DNA of 64,000 nucleotides from Polyangium spumosum (lineage in GTDB: Bacteria > Myxococcota_A > Polyangia > Polyangiales > Polyangiaceae). The notes under the pieces are model-generated. The model saw nothing but the letters and a program-made list of their open reading frames with translations, searched no databases and was not told the origin of the DNA. The stretch spans positions 310,001-374,000 of the forward strand of contig NZ_WJIE01000004.1 in the NCBI RefSeq assembly GCF_009649845.1. The letters run 5' to 3'. Positions within the stretch are counted from its first letter, which is position 1, and each line of letters starts with the position of its first letter. The position numbers and the translations under genes were made by a program. Of this stretch, positions 22,001 to 28,758 are shown piece by piece.

Positions 22001-24352
22001 GCGGATTGGGATACCGCCGCCCGGTACCTCGATCAGGAGCAGATGAACACCGAGGCGCCGCGCCAGCGCGCCAAGCTCCTCGTGGAGCTCGGCAAGCTGC
22101 GCGAGCAGATCGGTGAACACGACCTCGCGGTGCAGGCGTACGAGCTGGCGCTCCAGAGCGACGCCGACAACGAGGACGCGGCGATGCCGCTGCTCACGGA
22201 GTACGTGGGCACCGAGAAGTGGGCGAAGGCGGAGCCGCTCGGCGAGATGCTCGTGCGCAAGTCGGGCAAGCGCGAGAAGGCCGAGCAGCACAACCTGCAG
22301 AACACGTTCGGCAAGGTGCTCGTCGCGATCGGGAAGAACGAGCAGGCGCTCAAGGCGTACCAGGCTGCCTACGCGATCGACATGACGAACCGCGAGACCA
22401 TCGAGGGCCTCGCCGACGTCTGCTTCCGCTTGGGTGACTGGGCCGGCGCGCTGACGAACTACCAGAAGGTCCTGGGGACGACGGACGAGGCCGAGACCGA
22501 GGCGCGGGCGAACGTCTACTACAAGCTCGGCCTCATCAAGCAGAACCAGGGCCAGGCGAAGCAGGCGATCAACAACTTCGAGAAGGCGCTCGGCGTGGAG
22601 CCGGCCCACCGGCCGACGCTCGACGCGCTCGTCGCGGTCTACGACGGGCTCAAGGACTGGAAGCAGGTCGCGCACTACAAGCGCCAGATCCTCGACAACA
22701 TCATCGACGGCGCCGAGCGCTTCAAGCTGCTCGGCGAGATCGCCGATACGTGGGAGAGGGATCAGACCCCGGCGAAGGCCGTGGAGGCGCTCGAGGAGGC
22801 GCTCGATCTGGAGCCGCAGAACCACGTTCTGCTGCACCGGATGCTCACGCTGTACCAGAAGGTTGGTCAGTGGGAGCAGATGGTGGACACGCTCCAGCGC
22901 ATCGCGGACCTCGAGACGCAGCCGGGTCGCAAGTCGCGTTACTTCTTCACGATGGCGCAGATCTACCGCGACAAACTCGAGGATCTCGGGCGCGCGGTGG
23001 ACCTGTTCAACGACGCGCTGGATCTCGATCCCGCGTTCCTCGACGCGTTCGAGCGCATCAACAAGATCCTCACGTCGCAGAGGGACTGGAAGCAGCTCGA
23101 GCGGGCCTACCGGAAGATGCTGCACCGCGTGGCAGGCAAGGGGAACATCGACCTCGAGTTCACCTTGTGGCACGCGCTCGGCCTCATCTACCGCGACCGA
23201 CTCGAGGACACGAACGCGGCGGTCGAGACGTTCAAGATCGCGTCGCGGCTCAAGCCCGAGGACACGCAGGAGCACCAGATCCTGGCGCAGCTCTACACGG
23301 GCGTCGGCAACACGGAGGACGCGATCACCGAGTACCAGGCGCTCGTGAAGATCGACGCGACGAACGCCGACTCCTACCACGAGCTCTATCGGCTCTACGT
23401 GGAGCAGAAGTCGTACGATCCGGCGTGGTGCACGGCGGCGGCGCTCGCGTTCATCCGCAAGGCCGACGAGGACGAGCAGCGCTTCTTCGAGGACTACCGT
23501 CCGCAGGGGATGCTGCAGGTCAAGAACCGGCTCGACAACGAGCAGTGGCTCCGGAACCTCTTCCACGAGGAGGAGAACCTCTACATCGGCAAGATCTTCG
23601 AGATGATCGCCTCTGCGGCGCTCAAGGCGAAGATCGCGACGCTGGAGGCGAAGAAGGAGAAGCCGGTCCTCGATCCGCGGTTCCGTCAGGATCCGGCCAC
23701 GTCGACCGTCACGTTCGCCCGCACGTTCGGGTGGGCTTCGCAGGTGCTCGGCATCCCGTGCCCGGCGCTCTACGTGCGCAGTGACGTGCCGGGTGCTCTC
23801 GTGGCCGTGCCGGCCGAGCCGCCCTCGTCGGTTGCGGGTCAAACGGTCTTGACTGGGTTCTCGCCGCAGGAGCTGACGTTCATCATCGGCAAGCACCTCG
23901 CGATGTATCGCGGCGAGCACTACATCAAGACGCTGTTCCCGACGGTCACCGAGCTGACGGTGCTCCTCTTCGCGGCGATCAAGCTCGTCCAGCCGGACGC
24001 GCCTTCGCCGCCGGACATCGACAAGCAGGTGCTGGCGACGGCGCAGACGATTCGCCAGTTCATGCAGCCGATGCAGATCGAGGGTCTGCGGATGGTCGTG
24101 AAGAAGTTCGTGGCGGACGGGGCGAAGGCGAACCTGAAGCGGTGGTCGCAGTGTGTGGACATCACGGCCAACCGCGCTGGGTACCTGCTCTGCGGCGACC
24201 TCGAGATCGCGAAGAAGATCATCGCGGCCGAGCCGCAGCAGCCGGGTGATCTGCCGCCGCAGGAGAAGCTGAAGGAGCTGCTCCTGTTCTCGGTCTCGGA
24301 TCAGTACTTCGCGCTGCGGCAGCAGCTCGGCATCGCGATCGGCGGCGAGTAA
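13085..24352 (+). CDS. gltI: Giant cytoplasmic TPR protein, GltI/AgmK-like (3755 aa)
   Basis: An 11.3-kb gene encoding about 3,440 residues of helical repeats and a distinct C-terminal domain. The repeats follow a double-hairpin pattern of about 70-75 residues (W-x-x-L, then AxVYEEKL, then AIxxYxxVLxxDP, then ALxxLxxLY), read as several dozen divergent TPR/HAT-like units. Residues about 372-420 are an Ala/Val/Glu-rich linker splitting the array. There is no signal peptide or membrane helix, so it should be cytoplasmic. Size, repeats and neighbours match AgmK/GltI of M. xanthus, a giant TPR gliding protein. The C-terminal 300 residues include FSPQELTFIIGKHLAMYRGE, which looks like an M48-type metallopeptidase helix with HExxH lost. 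The start ATG at 13085 follows GAGG. Codon use matches its neighbours. Confidence 0.9.
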   Translation: MDLAQRLKHLESVRDWQGLAEELEKGLASEADATAKAGYHLRLGRLLEEKFLQGVKALKHLQDAFKLNSTLTEALRLARLVYWDLGKINMVQRLLELELKGIEDGPEATPLLVELGDVYCDIGDNEKAVSTYARALGASGGTSEEARAGLADAQVELEGWEAHVASLLQGAADPSLDGAARARLYLRAARLARRFAPAEVDDLLAKAYEANALDKQVSALYEGILVEEERSQALVDVQRRVLDASSGRARAEAALRFGTRWATRHQNAELGAKLLEEALAHDPESEGAFAYLRDLWGAKEGDWERVAVLAETIASDGGNGSPFMLAQAGGIIWQKLGNVMRARPWFEKLSQVAPQHPTLLAFETQIGERLGAAVSAPVASVPVASEPAVSAAPESAAAPEVEMEVSTEVVEEEDSVDWAKIEELKAKAQKQEQAKRFNEYVKTLVELAEAVPDASDKIAYYQQAAELYTGKFSNAAEAVKCFEAILAIDGENAQAIEYLQQSYEKRRDWEKLIGLNRRKAQMMPPGPARAEKFLEIAKLATERVKKPEVCVELWDEVLADDPENVEALNALAGLHERSKDWDKLAGVLQKQVEITADFKAKEALLGKLGALYGDRLSNDDAAIESWEQLLTLNPNERKAQEALKKLYLKVARWEDLQRFYEEQGKWDEFIRVLESQEAKETEDKNKISLLMKTAQLWLDQKGKPDRAMKAYEKVWTIDAGYLPAAEALIPLYTQANNAKGLAVAIEVKLANDQDADTKLALYREVAGLYEAKLKEPQKAFERFLSAFELAPGDEQCIDDVERVARTTGSWDSLIGSYGKTIARADEEADRDLGIALRLRLGRVLVDEVQRVDDALAQFRAVYDTDSENASAISALERLYRDTGRFTELLEIYKRKLELAQDTEETKSIRYAIAQLYVNEIKDPASAITTYNEVLQDDPADAPALEALDTLYREGEQWENYVDVLRRRIELNLGDAVTVDLKYRLGSTLEKLGDAHGALENYREILVLDPANDGARVALEKLLENEELRAEAAGILQEIYETRGDWEKLIQSLEILAAAEADVGTRVNLLRKVARTAAEHLTDLARAFEAQSRALKDDPSNGETRGELEQLAAQAGSWDKLFAVFSEIAGGLSDERLAREYWMRLAGISEKLGKIEDAANGYKRVLEIDPADGEALAAMDALYRRTERWQDLIEVFRRRIALAPEFTDREALFAQMAEVYEEKLSLPGDAIAAYQEVLREDPTSHVALTALDGLFSRQSMWEDLADNLEQQLRYATEDEHQIRLMLRLAALRESKMNLLETAIEGYRQVLEREPSNEEALGALERLGKLPEHEVAIAEILEPLYRASGDYMKLIGVHEVQVRRSDDVSRKVELLHQIATLYEDAGGDLNSAFDTYARALGHDPALVETQQGLDRLARATGRFPDFALVLVNLAEQQQEPELSSQLFTMSARVYESDIGDIESAIKHYRKVLEIDAHNLGAAEALENLFRAADRYEELSAILQQKADILDELGEKKGALFQAASIEEDILQRHDASIAVYGKILELDPEDLGAIDQLIKLYLGLSRWADLLAVYTKKVDLVGDPEEKKSIYYQMGAVYESELKDVTASIDTYQRVLELDPDDQQALGRLDVLYQQAQNWHELLGVLEHLSRISADPAEQISYNYRIAELYEKHLGDMQRAIELYRDLLQVMPDHEPTLIALEGIKSSGAAAALEAALVLEPIYDTAQQWEQLISVLEVQVAKADDAYAKVELLHRVARLHEEMLGNHQAAFDTYARAVTFDIANQDSLGNIERLAMYVSRWKDVAALYDQELGKLGEQPDQFVELGLRLAGIFETQLEDVDSAVARYRRVLEVDAENWTAVSSLDRLFTMTERWTDLVPVLAREAESSPNPEDSLEFKYRLGQVHQLRLNDLTAAIGVYREILNAAPDHQATLEALEGLFSAGVKQLEIGEILEPLYQSSGDWEKLVGVLEAQLGHLTEPADRLTMYYRMAEIHEERLVALDGALEVYVRVLKEYPTDEKTLEEVERLGASTDNGWSTLGDAYADVLGLHADKAVQTNIGTRLARVFEEELRDIEKAEQTYRYVLGVDPLDPKALAELDRIYSGLEQYAELAGILEQRVKVPMEAYELIELYGRLGQVYEEQLGQVDDAIRAFRKLFDELDTKNEAAIYALERLYGGKGAWTELMGVYERELEITADEGEVRAKMARLLMPEHLNNIAAAIEMWKQVLEIKGEDTEALFALANLHEREQRWAELCEVLERQFDVEPTDEARVAVLLRRAKLYNDQLSRDDLALDDYNRALDIEYANVEALYAIAEIWRKRGDDNELVSILHQTVDRAGSVLPAENVVALYRELGIIYQTRLVQPYDAIDAWRKLLAVDPRDFEAMAALENLLRAEERWVEVIDVKMGRAAAYEDGAEKIREYLEVADIWEHQVQDKDKGTTAYERVLEIEPTHDRAYLTLEELHSAAHRAEPLIELYLARLDTREDTDEKTDILRKVARVFETELEDRMQAFDALLTAFELDFDNMDTVRYLERMAQATNRWPELVQTVNGWLQALNPERDPLRTIRLCLHLAKWYAEDLGHPEYSQPYYGKVLQIDPNNVDVLRQMANFHKKGGQWQQQGQMLTRALEIAVKDTDRKEILTELGEVLERNAGDVEQGLSFYKRALDVDAYHLPALEALDRIYTERGLLTELVDVLTRKGKAQTEPSQIATTKLRCAGLYEKDLGQIEKAGQVYREVLEVDAANLLAMRGLERVYNQTHQWPDLVSVLEMQLDVVTTERERIDVLLKIAKIQEEQFLKPDLAAARLEQVVDIDPHHEVALDSLQRCYRRLRQWHDLINSYDRHINATIDRQKKIELWSATAKVYAEEVQDFDRAIDAWLNITDLDDKHIPALEALAKLYEKQDDTSRAIDYMTRVADLTADGKQRVEMYYRIGKQLDEKMGDRFAARDRFEMALDLDPTHLPTLAALRVIAIDAADWDTAARYLDQEQMNTEAPRQRAKLLVELGKLREQIGEHDLAVQAYELALQSDADNEDAAMPLLTEYVGTEKWAKAEPLGEMLVRKSGKREKAEQHNLQNTFGKVLVAIGKNEQALKAYQAAYAIDMTNRETIEGLADVCFRLGDWAGALTNYQKVLGTTDEAETEARANVYYKLGLIKQNQGQAKQAINNFEKALGVEPAHRPTLDALVAVYDGLKDWKQVAHYKRQILDNIIDGAERFKLLGEIADTWERDQTPAKAVEALEEALDLEPQNHVLLHRMLTLYQKVGQWEQMVDTLQRIADLETQPGRKSRYFFTMAQIYRDKLEDLGRAVDLFNDALDLDPAFLDAFERINKILTSQRDWKQLERAYRKMLHRVAGKGNIDLEFTLWHALGLIYRDRLEDTNAAVETFKIASRLKPEDTQEHQILAQLYTGVGNTEDAITEYQALVKIDATNADSYHELYRLYVEQKSYDPAWCTAAALAFIRKADEDEQRFFEDYRPQGMLQVKNRLDNEQWLRNLFHEEENLYIGKIFEMIASAALKAKIATLEAKKEKPVLDPRFRQDPATSTVTFARTFGWASQVLGIPCPALYVRSDVPGALVAVPAEPPSSVAGQTVLTGFSPQELTFIIGKHLAMYRGEHYIKTLFPTVTELTVLLFAAIKLVQPDAPSPPDIDKQVLATAQTIRQFMQPMQIEGLRMVVKKFVADGAKANLKRWSQCVDITANRAGYLLCGDLEIAKKIIAAEPQQPGDLPPQEKLKELLLFSVSDQYFALRQQLGIAIGGE

Positions 24353-24373
24353 CCGCTCCCAGACAAACGCGAA

Positions 24374-24399
24374 CCGCCCTCCTCGCAAGGGGAGGGCGG
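24374..24399. terminator. Hairpin terminator after the giant TPR gene
   Basis: CCGCCCTCC (24374-24382) pairs perfectly with GGAGGGCGG (24391-24399) over an 8-nt loop, 21 nt after the gltI stop. CTTCGTTTGTG follows, a weak T tract. It probably ends the cluster transcript. Confidence 0.7.
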
Positions 24400-24435
24400 C
24401 TTCGTTTGTGCACCAACGGTCAGCCGCTACCCTTT

Positions 24436-24582
24436 GCATCGACCGCGTCGCGGTCGATGCGTTGCTTGACGATGGGGCTGCGCTCGGCAAGCCGAGCTAC
24501 GCCCCAAACCCCCGGTCCAGGCCGTGCCTGGTCCGGGTCCAGGGGTGGACAACCCCTGGTCGGGTCCGGGGTGAAACCCCGG
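24436..24582. repeat. Mosaic intergenic repeat, copy A
   Basis: This space between two convergent genes is built of palindromic modules. The first is a 10-bp perfect inverted repeat at 24436-24460 (GCATCGACCG/CGGTCGATGC). The second is a 35-bp core at 24471-24505 with arms CTCGGC/GCCGAG. The third is a 43-bp block at 24514-24556. The last is a CCGGGGT/ACCCCGG hairpin at 24566-24582. The same modules recur at 46014-46082 and 57298-57440. The 43-bp block matches 57372-57414 in inverted orientation at about 42 of 43 positions. It ends 13 bp before the stop codon of the minus-strand kinase gene. Confidence 0.85.
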
Positions 24583-24595
24583 CGCAACGCTCCAG

Positions 24596-27500
24596 CTACG
24601 ACTCGTTTGGCGGAAGCGAGAGGATCTGCTCGATGGGCTTCGTGACGCAGCCGTAGGCTTCGGCGGCGGCGAGCAGGCCTGCGTTGTGCGGGAGGTTCAC
24701 CAGAAAGGCGCGCGCGTAGGGCGTGCCTTCGAGGCCTTTCAGGCGGCGCTCGAGGTGCGGGATGGCGCGCTCGACGCCTTCGCGGGCGCTCTTCAGGTCG
24801 CCGATGTCGACGTAGGCGTCGTGCAGCGTCAGGTAGATCGAGGCTTCGTTGAGCAGGCTCGGGGCGCCGGATTCGACGAGGCCTGCTGCTTCGCGGGCGA
24901 GATCGATGGCCTGGTCGGAGTTGCCGAAGCGGCGCTCTGCTTCGGCCCAGAAGCCGAGGGCGACGGGGAGAACGTCGCGGTTTTGGGAGGCTCGATAGGC
25001 CTCGGTGGCGGTCTTGAGCAGCGAGCGTGCGCGCGGGATGTTGCCTGCGCCGTCGGTGCGGAGCAGCTCGCAGCCGCGGTAGAAGAGCGTGCCGAGTGTC
25101 ACGCGGTCCTTGTGGAACCAGGCGACGGTCGCTTCGTCTGCGCTCGCGCGGGGCTCGGCGAGGGCTGCGTCGAGGCGGCTATCCGGGCCGAACGTCGCGG
25201 CCCAGCAGAGCAGGTTCATCTGTGCGTTGCGTACCGTGCCGGGGCTGCCGATCGCCGAGGCTTTCGCGAGGCCTGCTTCGAGCTGGTGCAGGGCCTCGTG
25301 GCGCGCGCCGATCGTGGTCAGGGCGAAGCCGACGTTCGTGATGAGCATGGCCTCGCGCTCTTGCAGGCCTGCGCTCTTCGCGGCGCGGGCTGCGTTGCGC
25401 CGGGCTTCGAGTGCTGCGCCGAGCTGCCCCTGCGTTTGCCTCACGACGGCGAGGGCTTGCCATGCGTCGACGGCGGCCCAGTCGATCGAGCGGTGCTCGG
25501 TGAGGTCCAGGAGGACCTTCGTTTCGCGCTCTGCGAGGGCGAGCTGGCCGGCGTAGGCGTAGAGGTTCGCGAGCGACGCCGAGCAGCGCGCCTCTTCCTC
25601 GACGAGGCCGAGCTTCGCGGCGCGATCGCGGCACTGGATGAGGCGGGCTTCGACGTCGAAGCCCGATCCGAGCACGTAGTCGTAGCGGACGCGGGCGCCG
25701 AGGGAGCGGATCTCGCTCTCTTCGTCGAAGACGTTCTCGGCCATCGCGTCGATCGCCTCTTTGCGCTCGGTGGACTTCGCGTCGAGGCGGCAGTGGGCCT
25801 CGTCGAGCAGGACGGCGCGGGCGAAGGCGGTGGGTTTGTCCGTCGCGTACGTCAGCGCTTTTTCGGCCATTTTTACGGCTTCCTGGAGCGAGTTCGTCGC
25901 GAGGGCGCGGCGGGCGGCCGTCTCCCAGTGGACGGCGGCCTTCTCGTTCTGGGCGCCGAGTTCGAAGTGTTGCGCGACCGTCGCGGCGTCCTCGCCCATG
26001 TTGGCGAGCCACTCGGCGGCGGCGGCGTGGATCTGCTTGCGCAGCTCCTCGTTCGCCGAGGCGTAGGCGACGTCGCGGACGAGGGCGTGTTTGAAGAGGA
26101 ACTCACGTGTGCCGGCGAAGCGGCTCGCGCCGTGCTCGACGAGCAGCTCCGCGGCGATGAGCTTTTTCAGGGCGCCGTCCGCGTCTGCGACGCCGACGGC
26201 GCTGATGCCGGAGTCCCACACGCTCAGGCCGAGGACGCTCATGCGCACGACGGCCTCGCGCGTCGCGTCGTCGAGGGCGTCGAGGCTGACCTGGATCGCG
26301 GCCTCGATCGTCGCGGCCGTGGTCACGTCCTTGCCGGCGGCGATGACGCGCGCGAGCTCTTCGGCGAAGAGCGGCGAGCCGGCGGCTTGCTCGGCGACGC
26401 GGTTCAGCACGGCCTCGTCCGCGTGCTCGCCGATGATGGCGCGGGCGATCTCGCGCGTGGCCTTCTTCGACATCGGGCGCAGGTCGATTCGCACGTGATC
26501 GCGGCCGACGAAGCGCTGGCCCTGGTCGCGCCAGAACGACGGTCGCATGACCATCATCACGAAGAGGGGCAGGTTCGTGGCGCGGCCGAGCAGGTGCTCG
26601 ATCCAGGAGATGCTCTCGGGGTCGGACCACTGCGCGTCTTCGAAGAGCAGGACGCAGGTGCCGGCGGAGGCGGCGCCGAGGGCGAGCTCGGTCATCGAGA
26701 GGTAGAGCGAGTCGCGGGCGCCGCGTGGATCGAGGCCGTCGTCGAAGGGCTGGTTCGCGAGCAGGCGCGAGAGCAAGGTGCTGTCGCCGCTCCGGAGCTT
26801 GCGGACGCGCAGGCCTTGCTCGACCTGATCGAGGCTCGCGCCCTTGGGCAGGCCGAGCAGCGCGCGGAGGGCGTCGGTGGCGACGCCGAGGGCCTGGGCG
26901 CGGCCGAAGGACTCGCAGCGCACGCGGACGAGGAGAGGTGGCTCGTCGCGGGTCGTGATGCGGTTGACGAACTCGCGGCCGAGGCGGCTCTTGCCGATGC
27001 CGGGCGGGCCCGAGATCGTGACGATGATGGGGGTGCGATCGTCGACGCAGCGCTCGTACTGCGCGAGCGCGTTGATGAGCTCCGCCTCGCGTCCGATGAA
27101 CTGCTCGGTCTTGCGGCCCTCGGGCTTGGCCTTCGCGCCGACCTTGAAGTGACCACCGGGGACGGGGTCGAACTGGAAGAAGCCCTTGTCGAGGTCCTTC
27201 GTGGTGCTGTCGCAGAGCAGGTTGCCTTCGCCCGCCTTCCGGGCGAGGGCGCTCGCGCGATCGACGACGTCCCCCGCGGACTTGACGCGATCGAGCCGCG
27301 TGCGGCCCGTGGAGACGCCGACGCAGGCGCCGTCCTGGGCGAGCCATCGGCCGAGATCGAGGGCGTTCGTGGCCTCGTCGCCGTGCGACTGGCGCATGCC
27401 GAGGTGCGCGACGATCGAGTCGGTGCCGAGGGGCAAGGCGTCGGCGCCGCGCTCGCGCAGGCGCTCGAGGAGCTGCAGGCGTTGCTCCTTGCGCGAGCCG

Positions 27501-28534
27501 ACTTGCAGCGCGACGAGCGTCGTGACGAGCCGCGTGTTCATGGGCGGCGGCTCGGTCGAGGTGGCGAGCGCGCGCGCGACCTCGGGGACAGACGGGTCGC
27601 GGCAGAGCGCGTCGAGCTCGAGCGCGACCTCGCGTGACGAGGAGGGGCGATGCTCGCGCTCGGACATGAGCATGCGCGCGACGAGCTCGTCGAGGGCCTC
27701 GGGCACGTCGAGCAAGAGCTCGTTCAGGCGAGGCGCGGGGGTCGTGGCGAGCAGCGCGATCGTGGCGATCGAGTTCGAGCCGATGTGCGGGGGCCGTCCG
27801 GTGAGCAGCTCGAAGAGCGTCGCGCCGAGCGAGTAGATGTCGCTGCGCGCGTCGGCGATCGCGTCGCCGCGGGCCTGCTCGGGGGCCATGTACGCGGGGG
27901 TGCCGACGAAGATGTCGTTGCCGGTCAGGCGCATGTCGCGCGAGGTGGCGACGCCGAAGTCGACGAGCTTGGAGGTGAGCTGCTCGGGGGCCGCTTCGCC
28001 TTCGTCGCGTGACCTGCGTGTCGTGCGGGTCGAGACGGGGGGCGAGTCGGGATCGGGGAAGCGGCTCGAGAGGATGAAGATGTTCGAGGGCTTGATGTCG
28101 CGGTGCACGACGCCTGCGTCGTGGGCGGCGGCGAGCGCGAAGGCGACCTGACGCGCGATGTCGAGGGCCTGGCGCATCGTGAGGGCCGCGCGGAGCTGGC
28201 GCGTGAGCAGGTCCTCGCCTTCGAGCCACTCCATCGCGATGAAGGGCGTGCCTTCGTCGAACTTTCGGCCGAGCGCGGCGGTGTAACTCGAGTCGAGGGC
28301 GCCGTAGGCCACGACCTGGACGATGCCCGGATGATCGAGCTCGCTCAGGATCTTGCCCTCTTGCAGGAGGCGCGTTCGTTCGCCGGGGTCCGACTCGCCT
28401 GCTGCGATGATCTTCAGGGCGACGCGCCGCTGGGAGACCGTGTCGAACGCGCGGAACACGATGCCGACGGCGCCGCGCCCGACCTCGCGCTCGACCTGAA
28501 ATCGCCCGGCGATGAGCTGCTGCGTGCGTGCCAT
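24596..28534 (-). CDS. Ser/Thr kinase-cyclase-like-AAA-TPR signalling protein (PknK/STAND type)
   Basis: The 1312-aa protein starts at the ATG at 28534 (MARTQQLIAGRFQVER), just before the glycine loop GRGAVGIVF; the frame extends to 28699 without support. Residues about 10-330 are a complete Hanks-type kinase (HRDIKPSN near 140, DFG near 192, MAPEQ near 214). A region at about 345-460 resembles a degenerate class III cyclase homology domain (GVSTGRTRLD). An AAA/STAND ATPase follows, with Walker A GPPGIGKS near 508 and Walker B VLLFEDAQWSD near 630. The last 450 residues are TPR-like helices. Such proteins integrate signals through oligomerisation and phosphorylation. It is convergent with the giant TPR gene and divergent from the gene at 28759. 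No membrane segment is seen. Confidence 0.9.
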   Translation of the reverse strand: MARTQQLIAGRFQVEREVGRGAVGIVFRAFDTVSQRRVALKIIAAGESDPGERTRLLQEGKILSELDHPGIVQVVAYGALDSSYTAALGRKFDEGTPFIAMEWLEGEDLLTRQLRAALTMRQALDIARQVAFALAAAHDAGVVHRDIKPSNIFILSSRFPDPDSPPVSTRTTRRSRDEGEAAPEQLTSKLVDFGVATSRDMRLTGNDIFVGTPAYMAPEQARGDAIADARSDIYSLGATLFELLTGRPPHIGSNSIATIALLATTPAPRLNELLLDVPEALDELVARMLMSEREHRPSSSREVALELDALCRDPSVPEVARALATSTEPPPMNTRLVTTLVALQVGSRKEQRLQLLERLRERGADALPLGTDSIVAHLGMRQSHGDEATNALDLGRWLAQDGACVGVSTGRTRLDRVKSAGDVVDRASALARKAGEGNLLCDSTTKDLDKGFFQFDPVPGGHFKVGAKAKPEGRKTEQFIGREAELINALAQYERCVDDRTPIIVTISGPPGIGKSRLGREFVNRITTRDEPPLLVRVRCESFGRAQALGVATDALRALLGLPKGASLDQVEQGLRVRKLRSGDSTLLSRLLANQPFDDGLDPRGARDSLYLSMTELALGAASAGTCVLLFEDAQWSDPESISWIEHLLGRATNLPLFVMMVMRPSFWRDQGQRFVGRDHVRIDLRPMSKKATREIARAIIGEHADEAVLNRVAEQAAGSPLFAEELARVIAAGKDVTTAATIEAAIQVSLDALDDATREAVVRMSVLGLSVWDSGISAVGVADADGALKKLIAAELLVEHGASRFAGTREFLFKHALVRDVAYASANEELRKQIHAAAAEWLANMGEDAATVAQHFELGAQNEKAAVHWETAARRALATNSLQEAVKMAEKALTYATDKPTAFARAVLLDEAHCRLDAKSTERKEAIDAMAENVFDEESEIRSLGARVRYDYVLGSGFDVEARLIQCRDRAAKLGLVEEEARCSASLANLYAYAGQLALAERETKVLLDLTEHRSIDWAAVDAWQALAVVRQTQGQLGAALEARRNAARAAKSAGLQEREAMLITNVGFALTTIGARHEALHQLEAGLAKASAIGSPGTVRNAQMNLLCWAATFGPDSRLDAALAEPRASADEATVAWFHKDRVTLGTLFYRGCELLRTDGAGNIPRARSLLKTATEAYRASQNRDVLPVALGFWAEAERRFGNSDQAIDLAREAAGLVESGAPSLLNEASIYLTLHDAYVDIGDLKSAREGVERAIPHLERRLKGLEGTPYARAFLVNLPHNAGLLAAAEAYGCVTKPIEQILSLPPNES

Positions 28535-28585
28535 GCCTTGCTCGGGGAGACCGGCGCGACGCCGGCCGAGGGTGTACGTAGGCCC

Positions 28586-28614
28586 GTTATGCGGGCCCGC
28601 CCAAGGGTACACAA
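28586..28614 (-). promoter_or_regulatory. Candidate sigma-70-type promoter for the kinase gene
   Basis: On the minus strand TTGTGT (28614-28609) and CATAAC (28591-28586) are separated by 17 nt, placing transcription start near 28578, about 45 nt before the ATG at 28534. A GGCCCG/CGGGCC hairpin (28581-28597) overlaps the -10 box and could modulate it. This rests on motif matching only. Confidence 0.35.
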
Positions 28615-28758
28615 TCGGCGCACGAGCCAAAAGGCGGCTGCGCACCCGAGAGCGCGCTCGCTTGACGGTCCCGGGCCGAGCCCCTAGCCTCACGGCCACG
28701 CGCCCGCCGAATCGTGTGATCGGGCGAGCGCAGAAAGCGCGAAGAGGAGAGCTAGCGC

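Noticed and set aside
13067-24490. An 11.4-kb open frame antisense to the giant TPR gene, plus many other long antisense frames (for example 3571-7425 minus).
   Set aside because: In very GC-rich DNA, strong third-position bias leaves few stops on the opposite strand. The antisense products are Arg/Leu/Val-rich without domains or repeats that make sense, while the plus-strand frames show signal peptides and TPR motifs.
24353-24600. An insertion-sequence end or attachment site.
   Set aside because: The modules are palindromes shared with two other intergenic spaces. No transposase, integrase or tRNA gene is near, and no target duplication is visible.
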